Source of the DNA: an uncultured Sulfitobacter sp.
GTDB taxonomy: Bacteria; Pseudomonadota; Alphaproteobacteria; Rhodobacterales; Rhodobacteraceae
Assembly (NCBI GenBank): GCA_937928635.1
Contig: CALFWM010000005.1
Location: forward strand, 108,236-172,235
Length of the DNA stretch: 64,000 bases
Reading direction: 5' to 3'
This document shows, piece after piece, positions 45,448 to 55,087 of this stretch. Under the pieces are notes generated by a model that saw only the letters and a list, made by a program, of their open reading frames with translations, was not told where the DNA came from and did not search any database. Numbering within the stretch: the first letter of the stretch is position 1; every line of letters begins with the position of its first letter. The position numbers and the translations under genes are program-made.

Positions 45448-48399
45448 ATGTGCGCCGACACGCCAGAAAAGACCGACTATAAATCAACCTTGAACCTGCC
45501 GAAAACCGATTTCCCCATGCGGGCCGGGTTGCCCAAGCGCGAGCCAGAGTGGCTCAAGCGTTGGGAGGAGATTGGGGTTTATGATCGGTTGCGGGAAAAG
45601 AAAGGGCGCGAGCCGTTCACGCTGCATGACGGCCCGCCTTATGCCAATGGGCATTTGCACATCGGGCATGCGCTCAACAAGACCATCAAGGATATGATTG
45701 TGCGTTCGCACCAGATGATGGGGTTTGATGCGCGCTATATCCCCGGCTGGGATTGTCACGGGTTGCCCATTGAGTGGAAGATCGAGGAGCAGTATCGCAA
45801 GAAGGGCCGCGACAAGGATCAGGTGCCGATCAATGAGTTTCGCGCGGAGTGTCGTGAGTTTGCCAAGGGCTGGGTCGATGTGCAGCGCGAGGAGTTTAAG
45901 CGCCTTGGGGTGACGGGGAATTGGGCGCAGCCGTATCTGACGATGGATTTCCATGCGGAGCGGGTGATTGCCGAGGAGTTCATGAAGTTCCTGATGAACG
46001 GGACTTTGTATCAGGGGTCAAAGCCTGTGATGTGGTCTCCGGTGGAGCAGACCGCGCTTGCTGAGGCGGAGGTTGAGTATCACGACAAGGATAGCTTTAC
46101 GGTTTGGGTGAAGTTTGAGGTAGCGCCTTATGCGGAGGACGTGGTTCCGTCGATGCAAGTTTCGGAATCATTGGCTGGCGCAAATGTCGTGATCTGGACC
46201 ACAACGCCGTGGACCATGCCCTCGAACAAGGCGGTGGTTTTTGGGGATGGGATTTCCTACGGGCTTTATGAGGTCACCGGGACGCCGGAGGAATGCTGGG
46301 CCGCGGTGGGTGATCGCTATTTGCTGGCGGACAATCTTGCGGCGGATGTCTTTGGGCGTGCGCGGCTTGAAGAAGGGCAGTGGACGCGGGTGCGGGATGT
46401 CAGCAATGATGAGCTTTCAAGGCTTGCGTTGAAGCATCCGCTGGCCGGTGTTGAGGGGGGCAACGGCGAATGGGACGACATCCGCGATTTCCGCGCGGCG
46501 GAGTTTGTCACGGACACCGAAGGCACCGGGTTTGTGCATTGTGCGCCCAGCCATGGGCTGGAGGAATATGACCTTTACCGCGATCTCGGGATGCTCGATC
46601 AGGTCATCACCTACAACGTGAACCCCGATGGGCGGTTCCGCGATGATCTGCCTTTCTTTGGCGGTAAGGCGATCCTCAAACCCAATGGCAAGGAGGGCAA
46701 TGCCAACGCGGCGATCATCGACAAGTTGGAGGAGGTCGGTGGGCTGCTGGCGCGGGGCAAGATCAAGCATTCTTATCCTCACTCCTGGCGCTCCAAGGCA
46801 CCGGTGATCTATCGTAACACGCCGCAGTGGTTTGCCGCCATCGACAAGCCTGTGGGTGATGGGCATGACATGCATGGGCTAACCATCCGGGAACGGGCAC
46901 TCACAGAGATCGACAATGTGAACTGGACGCCACAATCCGGGCGCAACCGTCTGCATGCGATGATGGAGGCGCGGCCCGACTGGGTGCTGTCACGTCAGCG
47001 CGCTTGGGGTGTGCCTTTGACCTGTTTCACCAAGAAAGGGGCCTTGCCCACGGACGAGGATTTTCTGCTACGCAACCCGCAGGTGAACCAGCGTATCACC
47101 TCCGCCTTTGAAGCGGAGGGCGCGGATGCATGGTACGAAGAGGGGGCCAAACAGCGCTTTCTTAAGGGAATTGTGAACCCGGATGACTATGATCAGGTCA
47201 TGGACATCTTGGATGTGTGGTTTGATTCCGGCTCCACCCATGCCTTCACCCTGCGCGACCGTGAAGACGGGACCGATGATGGGATTGCGGATGTCTATAT
47301 GGAGGGCACGGACCAGCATCGGGGGTGGTTCCATTCATCCTTGCTGCAAAGCTGTGGCACCCGGGGCCGTGCGCCTTATCGCAATGTGGTGACACACGGA
47401 TTTACGCTGGATGCCAAGGGCATGAAAATGTCCAAGTCCATCGGCAATACCATCGTGCCCGAAAAGATCGTGCAGCAATATGGTGCGGATATTCTCCGGC
47501 TTTGGGTGGCGCAGACGGATTATACGCAGGACCAGCGGATCGGGGATGAGATCCTCAAAGGCGTGGCCGACAGCTATCGGCGCTTGCGCAATACGATGCG
47601 CTATATGCTGGGCGCGTTGAGCGATTTCAGCGAGGCGGACCGGGTGGAGCCAGCCGATATGCCGGAGCTGGAGCGTTGGGTGTTGCACCGTGTGGCGGAG
47701 TTGGACCGCCAAGTGCGCGACGGTTATGCCAAGTTCGATTTTCAGGGTGTGTTTCAGGCGGTGTTTACCTTTGCGACCGTGGATTTGTCCGCGTTTTACT
47801 TCGATATCCGCAAGGATGCCTTGTATTGTGACGGCGATACGCTGCGGTGCCGGGCGGCACGATCGGTGCTCGATATCCTGTTCCATCGGCTGACCACGTG
47901 GCTGGCGCCCGTGCTGGTGTTCACCATGGAGGAGGTTTGGCTGGAGCGGTTCGCAGGTAAAGGAAGCTCGGTGCATTTGGTGGATATTCCGCAGACACCG
48001 GCAGCTTGGTTGGATGACGCCTTGGCGGAGAAATGGGCCAAGGTGCGTGCGGTTAGACGGGTTGTAACAGCGGCCCTTGAGGTGCAGCGGGTGGAGAAGG
48101 TGATTGGCGCGTCTTTGGAGGCGGCGCCGACCGTTTATGTGGCGGATGCGGATCAGCGCGCAGCACTGGAAAGCGTGTCCTTTGAGGATATCTCCATCAC
48201 GTCTGATATTGCGATTTCGGGGGACGGCGCCCCTGCGGATGCCTTTACTCTGCCGGAAACGCAAGGTGTTGCGGTGGTCTTTGCCAAGGCCACAGGCGAG
48301 AAATGCGAGCGGTGTTGGAAAGTGTTGCCGGATGTGGGTACGCATGCACACCCCGGCATTTGCGGGCGTTGTGATGAAGCCGTCAGCGCAAGCGATTGA
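45448..48399 (+). CDS. ileS: Isoleucyl-tRNA synthetase
   Basis: IleS charges tRNA-Ile. The class I motifs are HIGH at residues 71-74 and KMSKS at 660-664. The editing domain lies between (VIWTTTPWTMPSNKAV and GTGFVHCAPSHGLEEY). The C-terminal zinc ribbon has Cys953/Cys956 and Cys972/Cys975. At 983 residues it is full length. No T-box leader is seen upstream. The 297-base gap before it holds repeat copy 4 and presumably the promoter. Confidence 0.98.
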   Translation: MCADTPEKTDYKSTLNLPKTDFPMRAGLPKREPEWLKRWEEIGVYDRLREKKGREPFTLHDGPPYANGHLHIGHALNKTIKDMIVRSHQMMGFDARYIPGWDCHGLPIEWKIEEQYRKKGRDKDQVPINEFRAECREFAKGWVDVQREEFKRLGVTGNWAQPYLTMDFHAERVIAEEFMKFLMNGTLYQGSKPVMWSPVEQTALAEAEVEYHDKDSFTVWVKFEVAPYAEDVVPSMQVSESLAGANVVIWTTTPWTMPSNKAVVFGDGISYGLYEVTGTPEECWAAVGDRYLLADNLAADVFGRARLEEGQWTRVRDVSNDELSRLALKHPLAGVEGGNGEWDDIRDFRAAEFVTDTEGTGFVHCAPSHGLEEYDLYRDLGMLDQVITYNVNPDGRFRDDLPFFGGKAILKPNGKEGNANAAIIDKLEEVGGLLARGKIKHSYPHSWRSKAPVIYRNTPQWFAAIDKPVGDGHDMHGLTIRERALTEIDNVNWTPQSGRNRLHAMMEARPDWVLSRQRAWGVPLTCFTKKGALPTDEDFLLRNPQVNQRITSAFEAEGADAWYEEGAKQRFLKGIVNPDDYDQVMDILDVWFDSGSTHAFTLRDREDGTDDGIADVYMEGTDQHRGWFHSSLLQSCGTRGRAPYRNVVTHGFTLDAKGMKMSKSIGNTIVPEKIVQQYGADILRLWVAQTDYTQDQRIGDEILKGVADSYRRLRNTMRYMLGALSDFSEADRVEPADMPELERWVLHRVAELDRQVRDGYAKFDFQGVFQAVFTFATVDLSAFYFDIRKDALYCDGDTLRCRAARSVLDILFHRLTTWLAPVLVFTMEEVWLERFAGKGSSVHLVDIPQTPAAWLDDALAEKWAKVRAVRRVVTAALEVQRVEKVIGASLEAAPTVYVADADQRAALESVSFEDISITSDIAISGDGAPADAFTLPETQGVAVVFAKATGEKCERCWKVLPDVGTHAHPGICGRCDEAVSASD

Positions 48400-48622
48400 G
48401 CAGGAAATCGCGGCGCAGGTCGCCGCACGGGGGGCAGGAAAGACGATCTGCCCCTCGGAAGTGGCGCGCGCTTTGGCCGCTGATTGGCGCGGAGTGATGT
48501 CTGAGGTGCGCGCGGTTGCGGACGTGCTGGCGGCGCGGGGTGAGATTGTGGTGACACAGAAAGGGCGCGTGGTGGAGGCCAGCTCCGCACGCGGGCCAAT
48601 CCGATTGGGGGAGCCGGAGTGA
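48374..48622 (+). CDS. DUF3253 protein
   Basis: The 82-residue product, MKPSAQAIEQEIAAQVAARG..., contains TICPSEVARALAADWRGVMSEVRAVADVLAARGEIVVTQKGRVV, the small winged-helix-like DUF3253 pattern. The ATG lies inside the last codons of ileS (26-base overlap), so its translation is coupled to ileS. Function is unknown; the fold suggests nucleic-acid binding, which is an inference. Confidence 0.82.
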   Translation: MKPSAQAIEQEIAAQVAARGAGKTICPSEVARALAADWRGVMSEVRAVADVLAARGEIVVTQKGRVVEASSARGPIRLGEPE

Positions 48623-48683
48623 ACCCCGGCTTACACGCATGAAACGGATTGAGCCTAAGCCAAAGACAGGGCAGGGTTGCTCC

Positions 48684-49139
48684 ATGAAAAAACGCTCTGT
48701 GCACACACAATTTGGCCTGCTGACCCTTGGGGAAGAGGACGGCGCGATTGTCTCGCTTGAGTGGGGGCGTCGGGTGCATGAGGACGCCTCTGATCTGCTG
48801 GACGAAGGCGTCAGGCAACTCGCAGCCTATGATACGGGAGAGCGTGAAGATTTTGATCTGCCTTTGCGCGTCAATGGCTCTGTCTTTCAGCAGGATGTCT
48901 GTGACGTGATGTCTGCAATCCCTTTCGGGTTTACCCGCACCTATGGTGAGATTGCAAAAGATCTGTGTGTGCCAGCCCAAGCGGTGGGGCAGGCCTGTGG
49001 GGGTAATCCGATCCCGGTGATTATCCCCTGCCACCGGGTAATGGGGGCCAAAGGGCTGACCGGGTTTTCAGGCCGGGGTGGGGTTGAGATGAAGGTCGCC
49101 TTGCTGCGCCATGAAAAGGCGGCGGGATTGCTGATTTAA
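48684..49139 (+). CDS. ogt: Methylated-DNA-protein-cysteine methyltransferase
   Basis: This suicide repair protein removes O6-alkyl groups from guanine. The active site is IIPCHRV with Cys116. The DNA-binding helix-turn-helix lies in IPFGFTRTYGEIAKDLCVPAQAVGQACGGNPIPV. No Ada-type N-terminal domain is present. The ATG at 48684 gives a normal short N terminus; an earlier in-frame ATG at 48639 is also possible. A GC hairpin follows. Confidence 0.95.
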   Translation: MKKRSVHTQFGLLTLGEEDGAIVSLEWGRRVHEDASDLLDEGVRQLAAYDTGEREDFDLPLRVNGSVFQQDVCDVMSAIPFGFTRTYGEIAKDLCVPAQAVGQACGGNPIPVIIPCHRVMGAKGLTGFSGRGGVEMKVALLRHEKAAGLLI

Positions 49140-49146
49140 CAGGCAC

Positions 49147-49185
49147 GGCGGGCCAAGGCCCGCCTTACGGGGTTTTAGAGCGTGT
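49147..49185. terminator. Hairpin between ogt and the MFS gene
   Basis: GGCGGGCC (49147-49154) pairs with GGCCCGCC (49157-49164) across AA, followed on the plus strand by TTACGGGGTTTTAG. It sits between convergent genes. Confidence 0.6.
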
Positions 49186-50593
49186 CATCATAAGGGTGCC
49201 GGCGCACCAGCCCGATCATGGCGAGCAAGCCGAGGCATGCCAGCGGAAGGGACGCCAAAAACAGGGCGCGGGCGACTTGCGCGGCATCCTTTGCCGAGTC
49301 CATGTTCAGAAAGCCGGAGGCATTGGCGACAATCCCGATAAAAGCCGCGCCCAAGGCATATCCGATCCGCTGCACCGTGGGCATCGCGCCAGACACCCGT
49401 GCGATTTCTGTTTCTGGCACAAGGGCCGTGATGCGGCGCAGGATAAAGGTCCATGCCATGCCAAAGCCGAACCCTTCGGCAAAGGACGCCGCAGCTATCA
49501 GGAGCGGCGGGCCATGGGGCACCACAATGGTGAATGCTGCAACGCTGAGCGCGGTCAAGGTCATGCCTGTAATGATCCACAGGCGGTCCTGGGTTTCAGG
49601 CGCACCGCTGATTGCAATGGCCGCCAGGGTCCAGCCGATGGAGGAACAGGCCACCACATATCCCGCACTCAGGGCAGACATGCCGTGAATGAGGCTCATC
49701 AAAATGGGTCCGTAGGCCAGAATGGCGATGGTGGACATGGAAATCAGCAGCAGCATCGCCAACGTCCCCCCGGTTGCAGTGCGCGGGTCAAACGGGGCAT
49801 GGGGCAGCAGGCGATCCTGATCCGCTTTGGAGTCGCGCCACAGAAACCAGATCAGGCAGCTAAGCCCGGCGAGAGCCAACAGCGTGGTGCGCCAGAATTC
49901 GACCCGCACACCAGCGGTTGAAATCAGCAGGACCGCAAGGCACAGCAGGGCCAGGCGCGTGATTGGAAAACCGGTGGAGGCTGGGGTACTGTGTGCCGGT
50001 GCAGCCTCGGGGTGGCGAAAGATCCACAAGGCCAGCAAACCCGCCTGAGCGGCAAAAAACCAGAACCCGATGCGCCATGTGGCGTATTCTACAAACAGCC
50101 CACCCAAAAGGGGGCCCAAGAACGCCGACATGCCCCAAAAGGCAGAAACCGTGGCCATCACACGGGCGCGGTGCGCACGGGGAAACAAGACGCCTGCCGC
50201 GACAAAGCTAAGGGCGACCAGACCGCCACCGCCCAGTCCCTGTAGTGCGCGCCCGGCCAGAACCAGTTCCATCACCGGGCTGATTGCGCTGAGGGCGCAG
50301 CCTGCGGCAAACAGCAGGGCAGCCCCGCCCATCGGCCAGCGCAATCCATAGCGCATGGAGAGAAGCGCGCTTGCGGCCCCGGCGAACACAGAGCCGATTT
50401 CGTAGATAGAAACAGTCCAGCTGACGTAGGCCGCGCCGCCAATTTCGGTAACAATTGAGGGCAGCATGGTCGCCACGATCAAACTGTCTGACGCATGCAG
50501 CCAGACGCCCAAACAGACCAGCGCCAGGGCTGGTGTGTGCCTCGCGCTCAGAAAGGCGCGCCATGAGATATAGGCCGGGCTTGATGTGGGCAT
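49175..50593 (-). CDS. Major facilitator superfamily transporter
   Basis: The 472-residue product has about 14 hydrophobic segments. The N-terminal half is typical of drug:H+ antiporters: SLIVATMLPSIVTEIGG and WTVSIYEIGSVFAGAASALLSMRYGLRWPM resemble motif A. GRALQGLGGGGLVALSFVAAGVLFP carries the motif C/B pattern of DHA2-type exporters. The substrate is unknown. It is convergent with ogt and precedes pcs on the same strand at a distance, with no clear operon. Confidence 0.88.
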   Translation of the reverse strand: MPTSSPAYISWRAFLSARHTPALALVCLGVWLHASDSLIVATMLPSIVTEIGGAAYVSWTVSIYEIGSVFAGAASALLSMRYGLRWPMGGAALLFAAGCALSAISPVMELVLAGRALQGLGGGGLVALSFVAAGVLFPRAHRARVMATVSAFWGMSAFLGPLLGGLFVEYATWRIGFWFFAAQAGLLALWIFRHPEAAPAHSTPASTGFPITRLALLCLAVLLISTAGVRVEFWRTTLLALAGLSCLIWFLWRDSKADQDRLLPHAPFDPRTATGGTLAMLLLISMSTIAILAYGPILMSLIHGMSALSAGYVVACSSIGWTLAAIAISGAPETQDRLWIITGMTLTALSVAAFTIVVPHGPPLLIAAASFAEGFGFGMAWTFILRRITALVPETEIARVSGAMPTVQRIGYALGAAFIGIVANASGFLNMDSAKDAAQVARALFLASLPLACLGLLAMIGLVRRHPYDDTL

Positions 50594-50680
50594 GTTGGGG
50601 GCCTCTGGGTCAGGGTTTGACCCTTAGTGCGGCCTCAACCTCAGTTTAGGTCAAGCACTAAATCAACCCCTCAAGATGCG

Positions 50681-51376
50681 TTATTTCTGACGTTGCGGGA
50701 TCACCTGTTGCAAACCGCCAGCGACCAGCAGGTAAATGCTGGTTATCATCAGACCCCAATGCGCCCAGCTTTGGGGATAGAAATCGACCCATGCCGCCCA
50801 GCCCGCAAAGAAGGTCCAGGCGAGCGCAACAGGCAATGTGACGACACGCCAGCGTTCCGTGCGCACGGGATGCACAAATTTGATTGGCACGAACATCGCC
50901 GCTGACAGGACCATCACGATGATCAGGCAAACCCACCAATCGGGTTTTAGCGCAAACAGCACCAGCACCAGCATGTTAAAACACCCCGGAAAGCCGGAAA
51001 AGGAATTGTCTTTTGTTTTCATGCGAGTATCAGCGAAATACATGGCCGAGGCAAAGGTCACGATGATGATCATTACCCAGCCGCTCCACCCGTCCATCAG
51101 GCCAGATGTGAAAAGCGCAAAGGCGGGAATAAACACATAGGTCAGATAGTCGATGATCAGGTCAAGCAGCACGCCGTCAAACTCAGGCGCGTTGGTTTTG
51201 ACATCGTATTTGCGCGCCATCGGGCCATCCAGCCCATCCACAAAAAAGGCAACAACGAGCCACAGAAACATCATATCCCATTTTGCATCAATGGCCGCGA
51301 GCATGGCCAACATGGCAAAAACAGCGCCCGTTGCGGTGAAGAAATGGACGAAGAGGGCTTTCATGCGAAGTGTCAT
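50681..51376 (-). CDS. pcs: Phosphatidylcholine synthase
   Basis: Pcs makes phosphatidylcholine from CDP-diacylglycerol and choline in one step in the inner membrane, a feature of plant- and animal-associated and marine alphaproteobacteria. The CDP-alcohol phosphotransferase region is VDGLDGPMARKYDVKTNAPEFDG followed by VLLDLIIDYLTYVFIPAFAL, matching the Pcs variant with its extended spacing. About eight hydrophobic segments are present over 231 residues. The start MTLRMKALFVHFFTATGAV is chosen; the longer frame adds an unlikely Cys/His-rich lead. Confidence 0.92.
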   Translation of the reverse strand: MTLRMKALFVHFFTATGAVFAMLAMLAAIDAKWDMMFLWLVVAFFVDGLDGPMARKYDVKTNAPEFDGVLLDLIIDYLTYVFIPAFALFTSGLMDGWSGWVMIIIVTFASAMYFADTRMKTKDNSFSGFPGCFNMLVLVLFALKPDWWVCLIIVMVLSAAMFVPIKFVHPVRTERWRVVTLPVALAWTFFAGWAAWVDFYPQSWAHWGLMITSIYLLVAGGLQQVIPQRQK

Positions 51377-51488
51377 GACACAGGTGTCGCAAATCAGCGG
51401 GAGGGAGGAAAGAGGGAATGCGGCGTCATGAGGCAATTGGACCGGCAATGTACTGCGGTGGCACGCCTGAGCCTTGCGGTGGTGCGCG

Positions 51489-53111
51489 TTAAATCCGCAT
51501 GCGGGGCACGTCGTTTGGATCAAGTTTGAGTTCGATCAAAAACGGACCCTTGCGGGTTTCAAGGGCGGCCAGCGCGGCTTCCAGTTCCGCTTTGGAATGC
51601 ACCTCAACCCCGTCCGCCCCAAGGGCTTTGGCGGTTTGGGCAAAGGACGGCCAGTGAAATTCAGTCAGGCTCGGGTCCATCTTGCGGTCGATAAACTGGA
51701 TATGCTCCGCGCCGTAAGCGGAATCGTTTGCCACAATCACAATCAGATCAAGGCCAAGGCGCACAGCGGTGTTAAATTCATTGATACCCCCCATCATAAA
51801 ACCCCCATCGCCCGTAAACATCACCACAGGCCGGTCCGGGGCGGCGACGCCGGCGCCAATCGCCTCTTGCAGGCCCAATCCAATGGAGCCGAAATTGACC
51901 GTGCAGACAAAGCTCTGTGGATCAGGCGCTGAGACGCGGCACCAGACCTCTGTCATAAAACGGCCCCCGTCGGTGACCAGCAACCGGTTGTCAGGCAAGG
52001 CTTGTTCCAGACGTTCCAGCGCATAGACAAAATTGACGTAGCCGGGTGTTTCGTTTTCCTTGCCCGCAGGGTGGGTGGTTAACAGATCAATGTCCAGATC
52101 ACGGGTAAAGCCGCTGGGGGGTATTTCAGCCTGATCCAGCCAATAGACAATGGTTTGCGCCGTCAGCTCCGCATCCGCCACAAGCGCGGCATCCGGGTGC
52201 AAGCCGCCGCCAATGGCAGCCGGTTCAACGTCAATCTGCACGATGCGCTTGTCTTTCATCAGCTTGCCACGGTCTGTGGTGAAATCATGCAAGGCGGTGC
52301 CAAAACAGACGATACAATCAGATTGGACAATCAGTTCATAGGCGGCAGGTGTTGAAAGAGTGCCAAAGATATCAATGTTGAAAGGATGGTCGTTAAACAG
52401 GCCTTTGGCCTTGAGGGTTGTAGCCAATGGGGCCTCCAGCCGGTCCGCCAGTTTGATCAGTTGCGCGCGCGCGGCCACGGCACCCGCACCGGCCAAGATA
52501 AGGGGGCGGCGGGCCGAGGCGATCATGCCGATGGCATTGTCCAGCGTGTCCCCCTCGGCCACGCCGCCGGGCGTGGTAAAGACGTCAAGCACCTGTAGGT
52601 CATGGGTGATCTCTTGCCACATAAAATCAGCGGGCATGTTCAATACAATGGGGCGGCGCTCCACCTGGGCACGGTAAAAGGCGCGCGCCACATCCTTGCC
52701 CACGGTGTCAGGTGCGCGCAGCTGTTCAAAGCCCGCGCCGGTGGTTTTGACGAGTTCGCGCTGATCAATGCTTTGCAGGTGACGCGGGTTGTCGGTGGGC
52801 GTGTCGCCCGCCAGAATAACCATGGGCACATGCCCGCGCGCAGCCTCCGTCAGGGCGGTCATGCAGTTGGTGAGCGCCGGGCCATGGGTCACGGTCGCCA
52901 CGCCAACCTTGCCAGACACATGGGTATAGGCCAACGCCATCAGGACAGAGCTGCCCTCGTGTGCGGCGGGCACAAACCGGCCGCCAAAATCGCGCACGAA
53001 ACTGTCAACCATAAACAGATTGGCATCCCCCATCAGGCCAAACATTGTTTCCACTCCGTGTTCATGGGTGGCGCGGGCAATGGATTGGTAAACGTGGAGA
53101 GAGCTGCTCAT
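51489..53111 (-). CDS. Thiamine-diphosphate enzyme, acetolactate-synthase-like (second copy)
   Basis: The 540-residue product has the PYR, central and PP domains of ThDP enzymes. Glu52 in AAHEGSSVLMAL is the cofactor-activating Glu, and GDGGFMMGGINEFNTAVRLGLDLIVIVAND is the canonical ThDP/Mg motif, with a complete GDG unlike the copy at 31996. The start MSSSLHVYQSIARATHEHGVETMFGLMGDANLFMVD is typical of benzoylformate decarboxylase/ALS-like catabolic enzymes. No small ALS subunit is near. It precedes pcs on the same strand by 113 bases; the substrate is unknown. Confidence 0.87.
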   Translation of the reverse strand: MSSSLHVYQSIARATHEHGVETMFGLMGDANLFMVDSFVRDFGGRFVPAAHEGSSVLMALAYTHVSGKVGVATVTHGPALTNCMTALTEAARGHVPMVILAGDTPTDNPRHLQSIDQRELVKTTGAGFEQLRAPDTVGKDVARAFYRAQVERRPIVLNMPADFMWQEITHDLQVLDVFTTPGGVAEGDTLDNAIGMIASARRPLILAGAGAVAARAQLIKLADRLEAPLATTLKAKGLFNDHPFNIDIFGTLSTPAAYELIVQSDCIVCFGTALHDFTTDRGKLMKDKRIVQIDVEPAAIGGGLHPDAALVADAELTAQTIVYWLDQAEIPPSGFTRDLDIDLLTTHPAGKENETPGYVNFVYALERLEQALPDNRLLVTDGGRFMTEVWCRVSAPDPQSFVCTVNFGSIGLGLQEAIGAGVAAPDRPVVMFTGDGGFMMGGINEFNTAVRLGLDLIVIVANDSAYGAEHIQFIDRKMDPSLTEFHWPSFAQTAKALGADGVEVHSKAELEAALAALETRKGPFLIELKLDPNDVPRMRI

Positions 53112-53457
53112 GGGGGTATCCTTTGGTGGTGGTCCCACTCAGATATCACGAATATAACACAGATTATCCGTGAATTTTGGATAAATCACGTATTTCATGC
53201 GGTGTATTTACGGATTAGGGATATTTTGTGCGGTGCGCTCGCGTTCTTTATGAAGGGGGCACCCTAAAACGCCAGGGAGAGGCTGACGCGCTTGAAACCC
53301 AAAGACGGTAGACAGATTGTTTGGAAGTGTCACCAGCGCCAAAATTAATTTCTCGCTGTGTGACCCGCTTCACAGATCAGCTCAACTTAATAGTGCAGTT
53401 TCATGTCACTGGCATCATCCAGTTAAGCATTTCAAAAAGTTAATAAGGACTCTCTCC
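53112..53457. promoter_or_regulatory. Divergent promoter region
   Basis: This 346-base gap separates the minus-strand ThDP gene from the plus-strand toxin-like gene. It contains AT-rich dyads around 53160-53220 (TTATCCGTGAATTT and TATTTACGGATTAGG are imperfect inverted copies), possibly an operator. TAATAAGGACTCTCTCC precedes the ATG at 53458 and supplies its ribosome-binding site. No gene is supported in the gap. Confidence 0.45.
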
Positions 53458-54390
53458 ATGAAACATTTCAAAACAGCACTTCTCGCAACAACACTCATTC
53501 TGCCCACCGTTGCCGTTGGCTCAGAAGGCATGTCTGTCAAGTTGATGGTACATGATGACCTGGACAAATCCGTTGTAGAGGCGATTGGCTCGGTCAGTCA
53601 CGTCATCACCGATGAGGAGCGAGAGGCCTTTGATCTGGAAGATGACGATCTGAAGGTCATGGTGTCGTGGCGCAATATGTTGAATGGCCAGTTGCCAACG
53701 CTGCCCAATGACGCCTTTGTCAAAGGGCCGACGCCGTGGAATGATCTGTATAAGACCTACAACTGGGATCAGGTCAAAGTGGTCTGGACCCCGGTCAGCG
53801 CGGAAATCATTTCAGCCGAGTCCGTGCCTTTTGTGGTGGACGTTGAAACGCTGAGCAATGATGCGTCAAATTCAGAGCCGTTGATTGTTAAGGGGCAATT
53901 GTCCCAAGTCCTGAGCAATGGCATCCAGTGGAGCTGGGAGTCATCCGCAGGGAAGTCCGCGTCCGTTTCGGCAGAAGTCGAAGTAGAGGTCGGTTTTCTG
54001 GGCAAAGGTGCCAAGGCAAAGGCCGGAGGCAGCACCACCATCACCTCAAATTTCAGCAAGGGTGGCAGCGAAACCCTCAGTAAATCCATCGCCTCAACGG
54101 CGTCCTTGCAGCAAAACCTCAATCCGGGAAAGTCTGTTGAATTTGTGATGACCGCCAGCCAGGGCAACCTGCAAGCGCGCGTGGTGTATGAGCAAACGCT
54201 GACGGGTAACGTGGCGGTGAATTACAATCCAAAGTTCAATGGGCACCACTTTTATGCCATTCCTGTGAATTCCCTGTTGAAAGCGCGTCAGCAGATGACG
54301 TTCCAAGAATTCAAGCCAAAGCGGTTGACCCAGGTGTTTAACATCGACAATTACACCAACATTACTGCGCGGGCCGTTGCCAAGAATTGA
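53458..54390 (+). CDS. Secreted aerolysin/ETX-MTX2-like beta-pore-forming protein
   Basis: A signal peptide (MKHFKTALLATTLILPTVAVGSE) leads a 310-residue beta-rich protein. The central part shows the aerolysin-fold pattern: PLIVKGQLSQVLSNGIQWSW, an alternating Ser/Thr/Val insertion-loop-like stretch (SVSAEVEVEVGFLGKGAKAK, AGGSTTITSNFSKGGSETLS), then LQQNLNPGKSVEFVMTASQG and NLQARVVYEQTLTGNVAVNY. The 'PGK.v....' step before a strand is a hallmark of ETX/MTX2 and related toxins. No known receptor-binding domain is evident at the short N terminus. Assignment is by pattern; target and activity are unknown. Confidence 0.6.
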   Translation: MKHFKTALLATTLILPTVAVGSEGMSVKLMVHDDLDKSVVEAIGSVSHVITDEEREAFDLEDDDLKVMVSWRNMLNGQLPTLPNDAFVKGPTPWNDLYKTYNWDQVKVVWTPVSAEIISAESVPFVVDVETLSNDASNSEPLIVKGQLSQVLSNGIQWSWESSAGKSASVSAEVEVEVGFLGKGAKAKAGGSTTITSNFSKGGSETLSKSIASTASLQQNLNPGKSVEFVMTASQGNLQARVVYEQTLTGNVAVNYNPKFNGHHFYAIPVNSLLKARQQMTFQEFKPKRLTQVFNIDNYTNITARAVAKN

Positions 54391-54672
54391 TCCCGGGCTG
54401 GGATCGTTTCATTAGATACAAGCGGCCCTTGTGGTGTTGTTGCCGCAGGGGCCCAAGTGTTTCAGGCCTTTGTTGTCAGCGTTCTATTGGCAGACATAGA
54501 CAGACGCCGAGGGAAACTGACTAACCAGGGTGGCAGGCAGGCCACGACGGCTTGACGCCTCAACCGATTCCCACTAAAGCCAGCACACAAGTTTCAGGGT
54601 CGCTTCGGGCGGCCCGTTTTACGTGTTATCCCGCATCGGCGGAGGTGACGCAAAAGCCAAAAGGATAGACCC
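54391..54672. other. Gap between the toxin-like gene and rpmB
   Basis: This 282-base stretch holds no supported gene. It should contain the rpmB promoter. AAAAGGATAGACCC directly before 54673 provides the ribosome-binding site. No terminator with a T run is evident after the toxin-like gene. Confidence 0.4.
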
Positions 54673-54972
54673 ATGTCACGCGTTTGCGAACTGACCGGAA
54701 AAGGCCCCATGACGGGCAACAACGTAAGCCACGCGAACAACAAGACGCGTCGTCGCTTTTTGCCAAACCTGAACGACACCACGCTGCAATCCGAAGCGCT
54801 GGGCCGTTCGTTCAAGCTGCGCATTTCTGCGGCGGCGCTGCGCTCGGTGGATCACCGTGGTGGGTTGGATAAGTTCCTGGCCAAAGCAAAAGACCAGGAG
54901 CTGAGCGCCAATGCGCTGAAGATCAAGAAAGCGATCAAGAAAGCGGGCTCCGGTGCGGAGGCGCTGTCTTAA
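54673..54972 (+). CDS. rpmB: 50S ribosomal protein L28
   Basis: [33 protein letters not shown] is the canonical L28 N terminus. The 99-residue length is usual for alphaproteobacteria, whose L28 has a Lys-rich C-terminal tail ([14 protein letters not shown]). It stands alone, with its own ribosome-binding site and an intrinsic terminator at 55010. Confidence 0.97.
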   Translation: MSRVCELTGKGPMTGNNVSHANNKTRRRFLPNLNDTTLQSEALGRSFKLRISAAALRSVDHRGGLDKFLAKAKDQELSANALKIKKAIKKAGSGAEALS

Positions 54973-55009
54973 TCAGGCACCGCGCACAAGCGTTTGAAAT
55001 AACGGGAAA

Positions 55010-55040
55010 CCCTGAACAGGAATGTTCGGGGTTTTTTGTT
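55010..55040 (+). terminator. Intrinsic terminator after rpmB
   Basis: CCCTGAAC (55010-55017) pairs with GTTCGGGG (55024-55031), including one U-G pair, followed by TTTTTTG. Confidence 0.88.
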
Positions 55041-55087
55041 GTTTTGGCCCTCGAAACCCAGGCGCAACGTGCTTAGGTTAGGAGGAG

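Noticed and set aside
47335..48351. 338-codon minus-strand frame inside ileS
   Set aside because: It is antisense to the essential C-terminal part of IleS and has no protein-like features.
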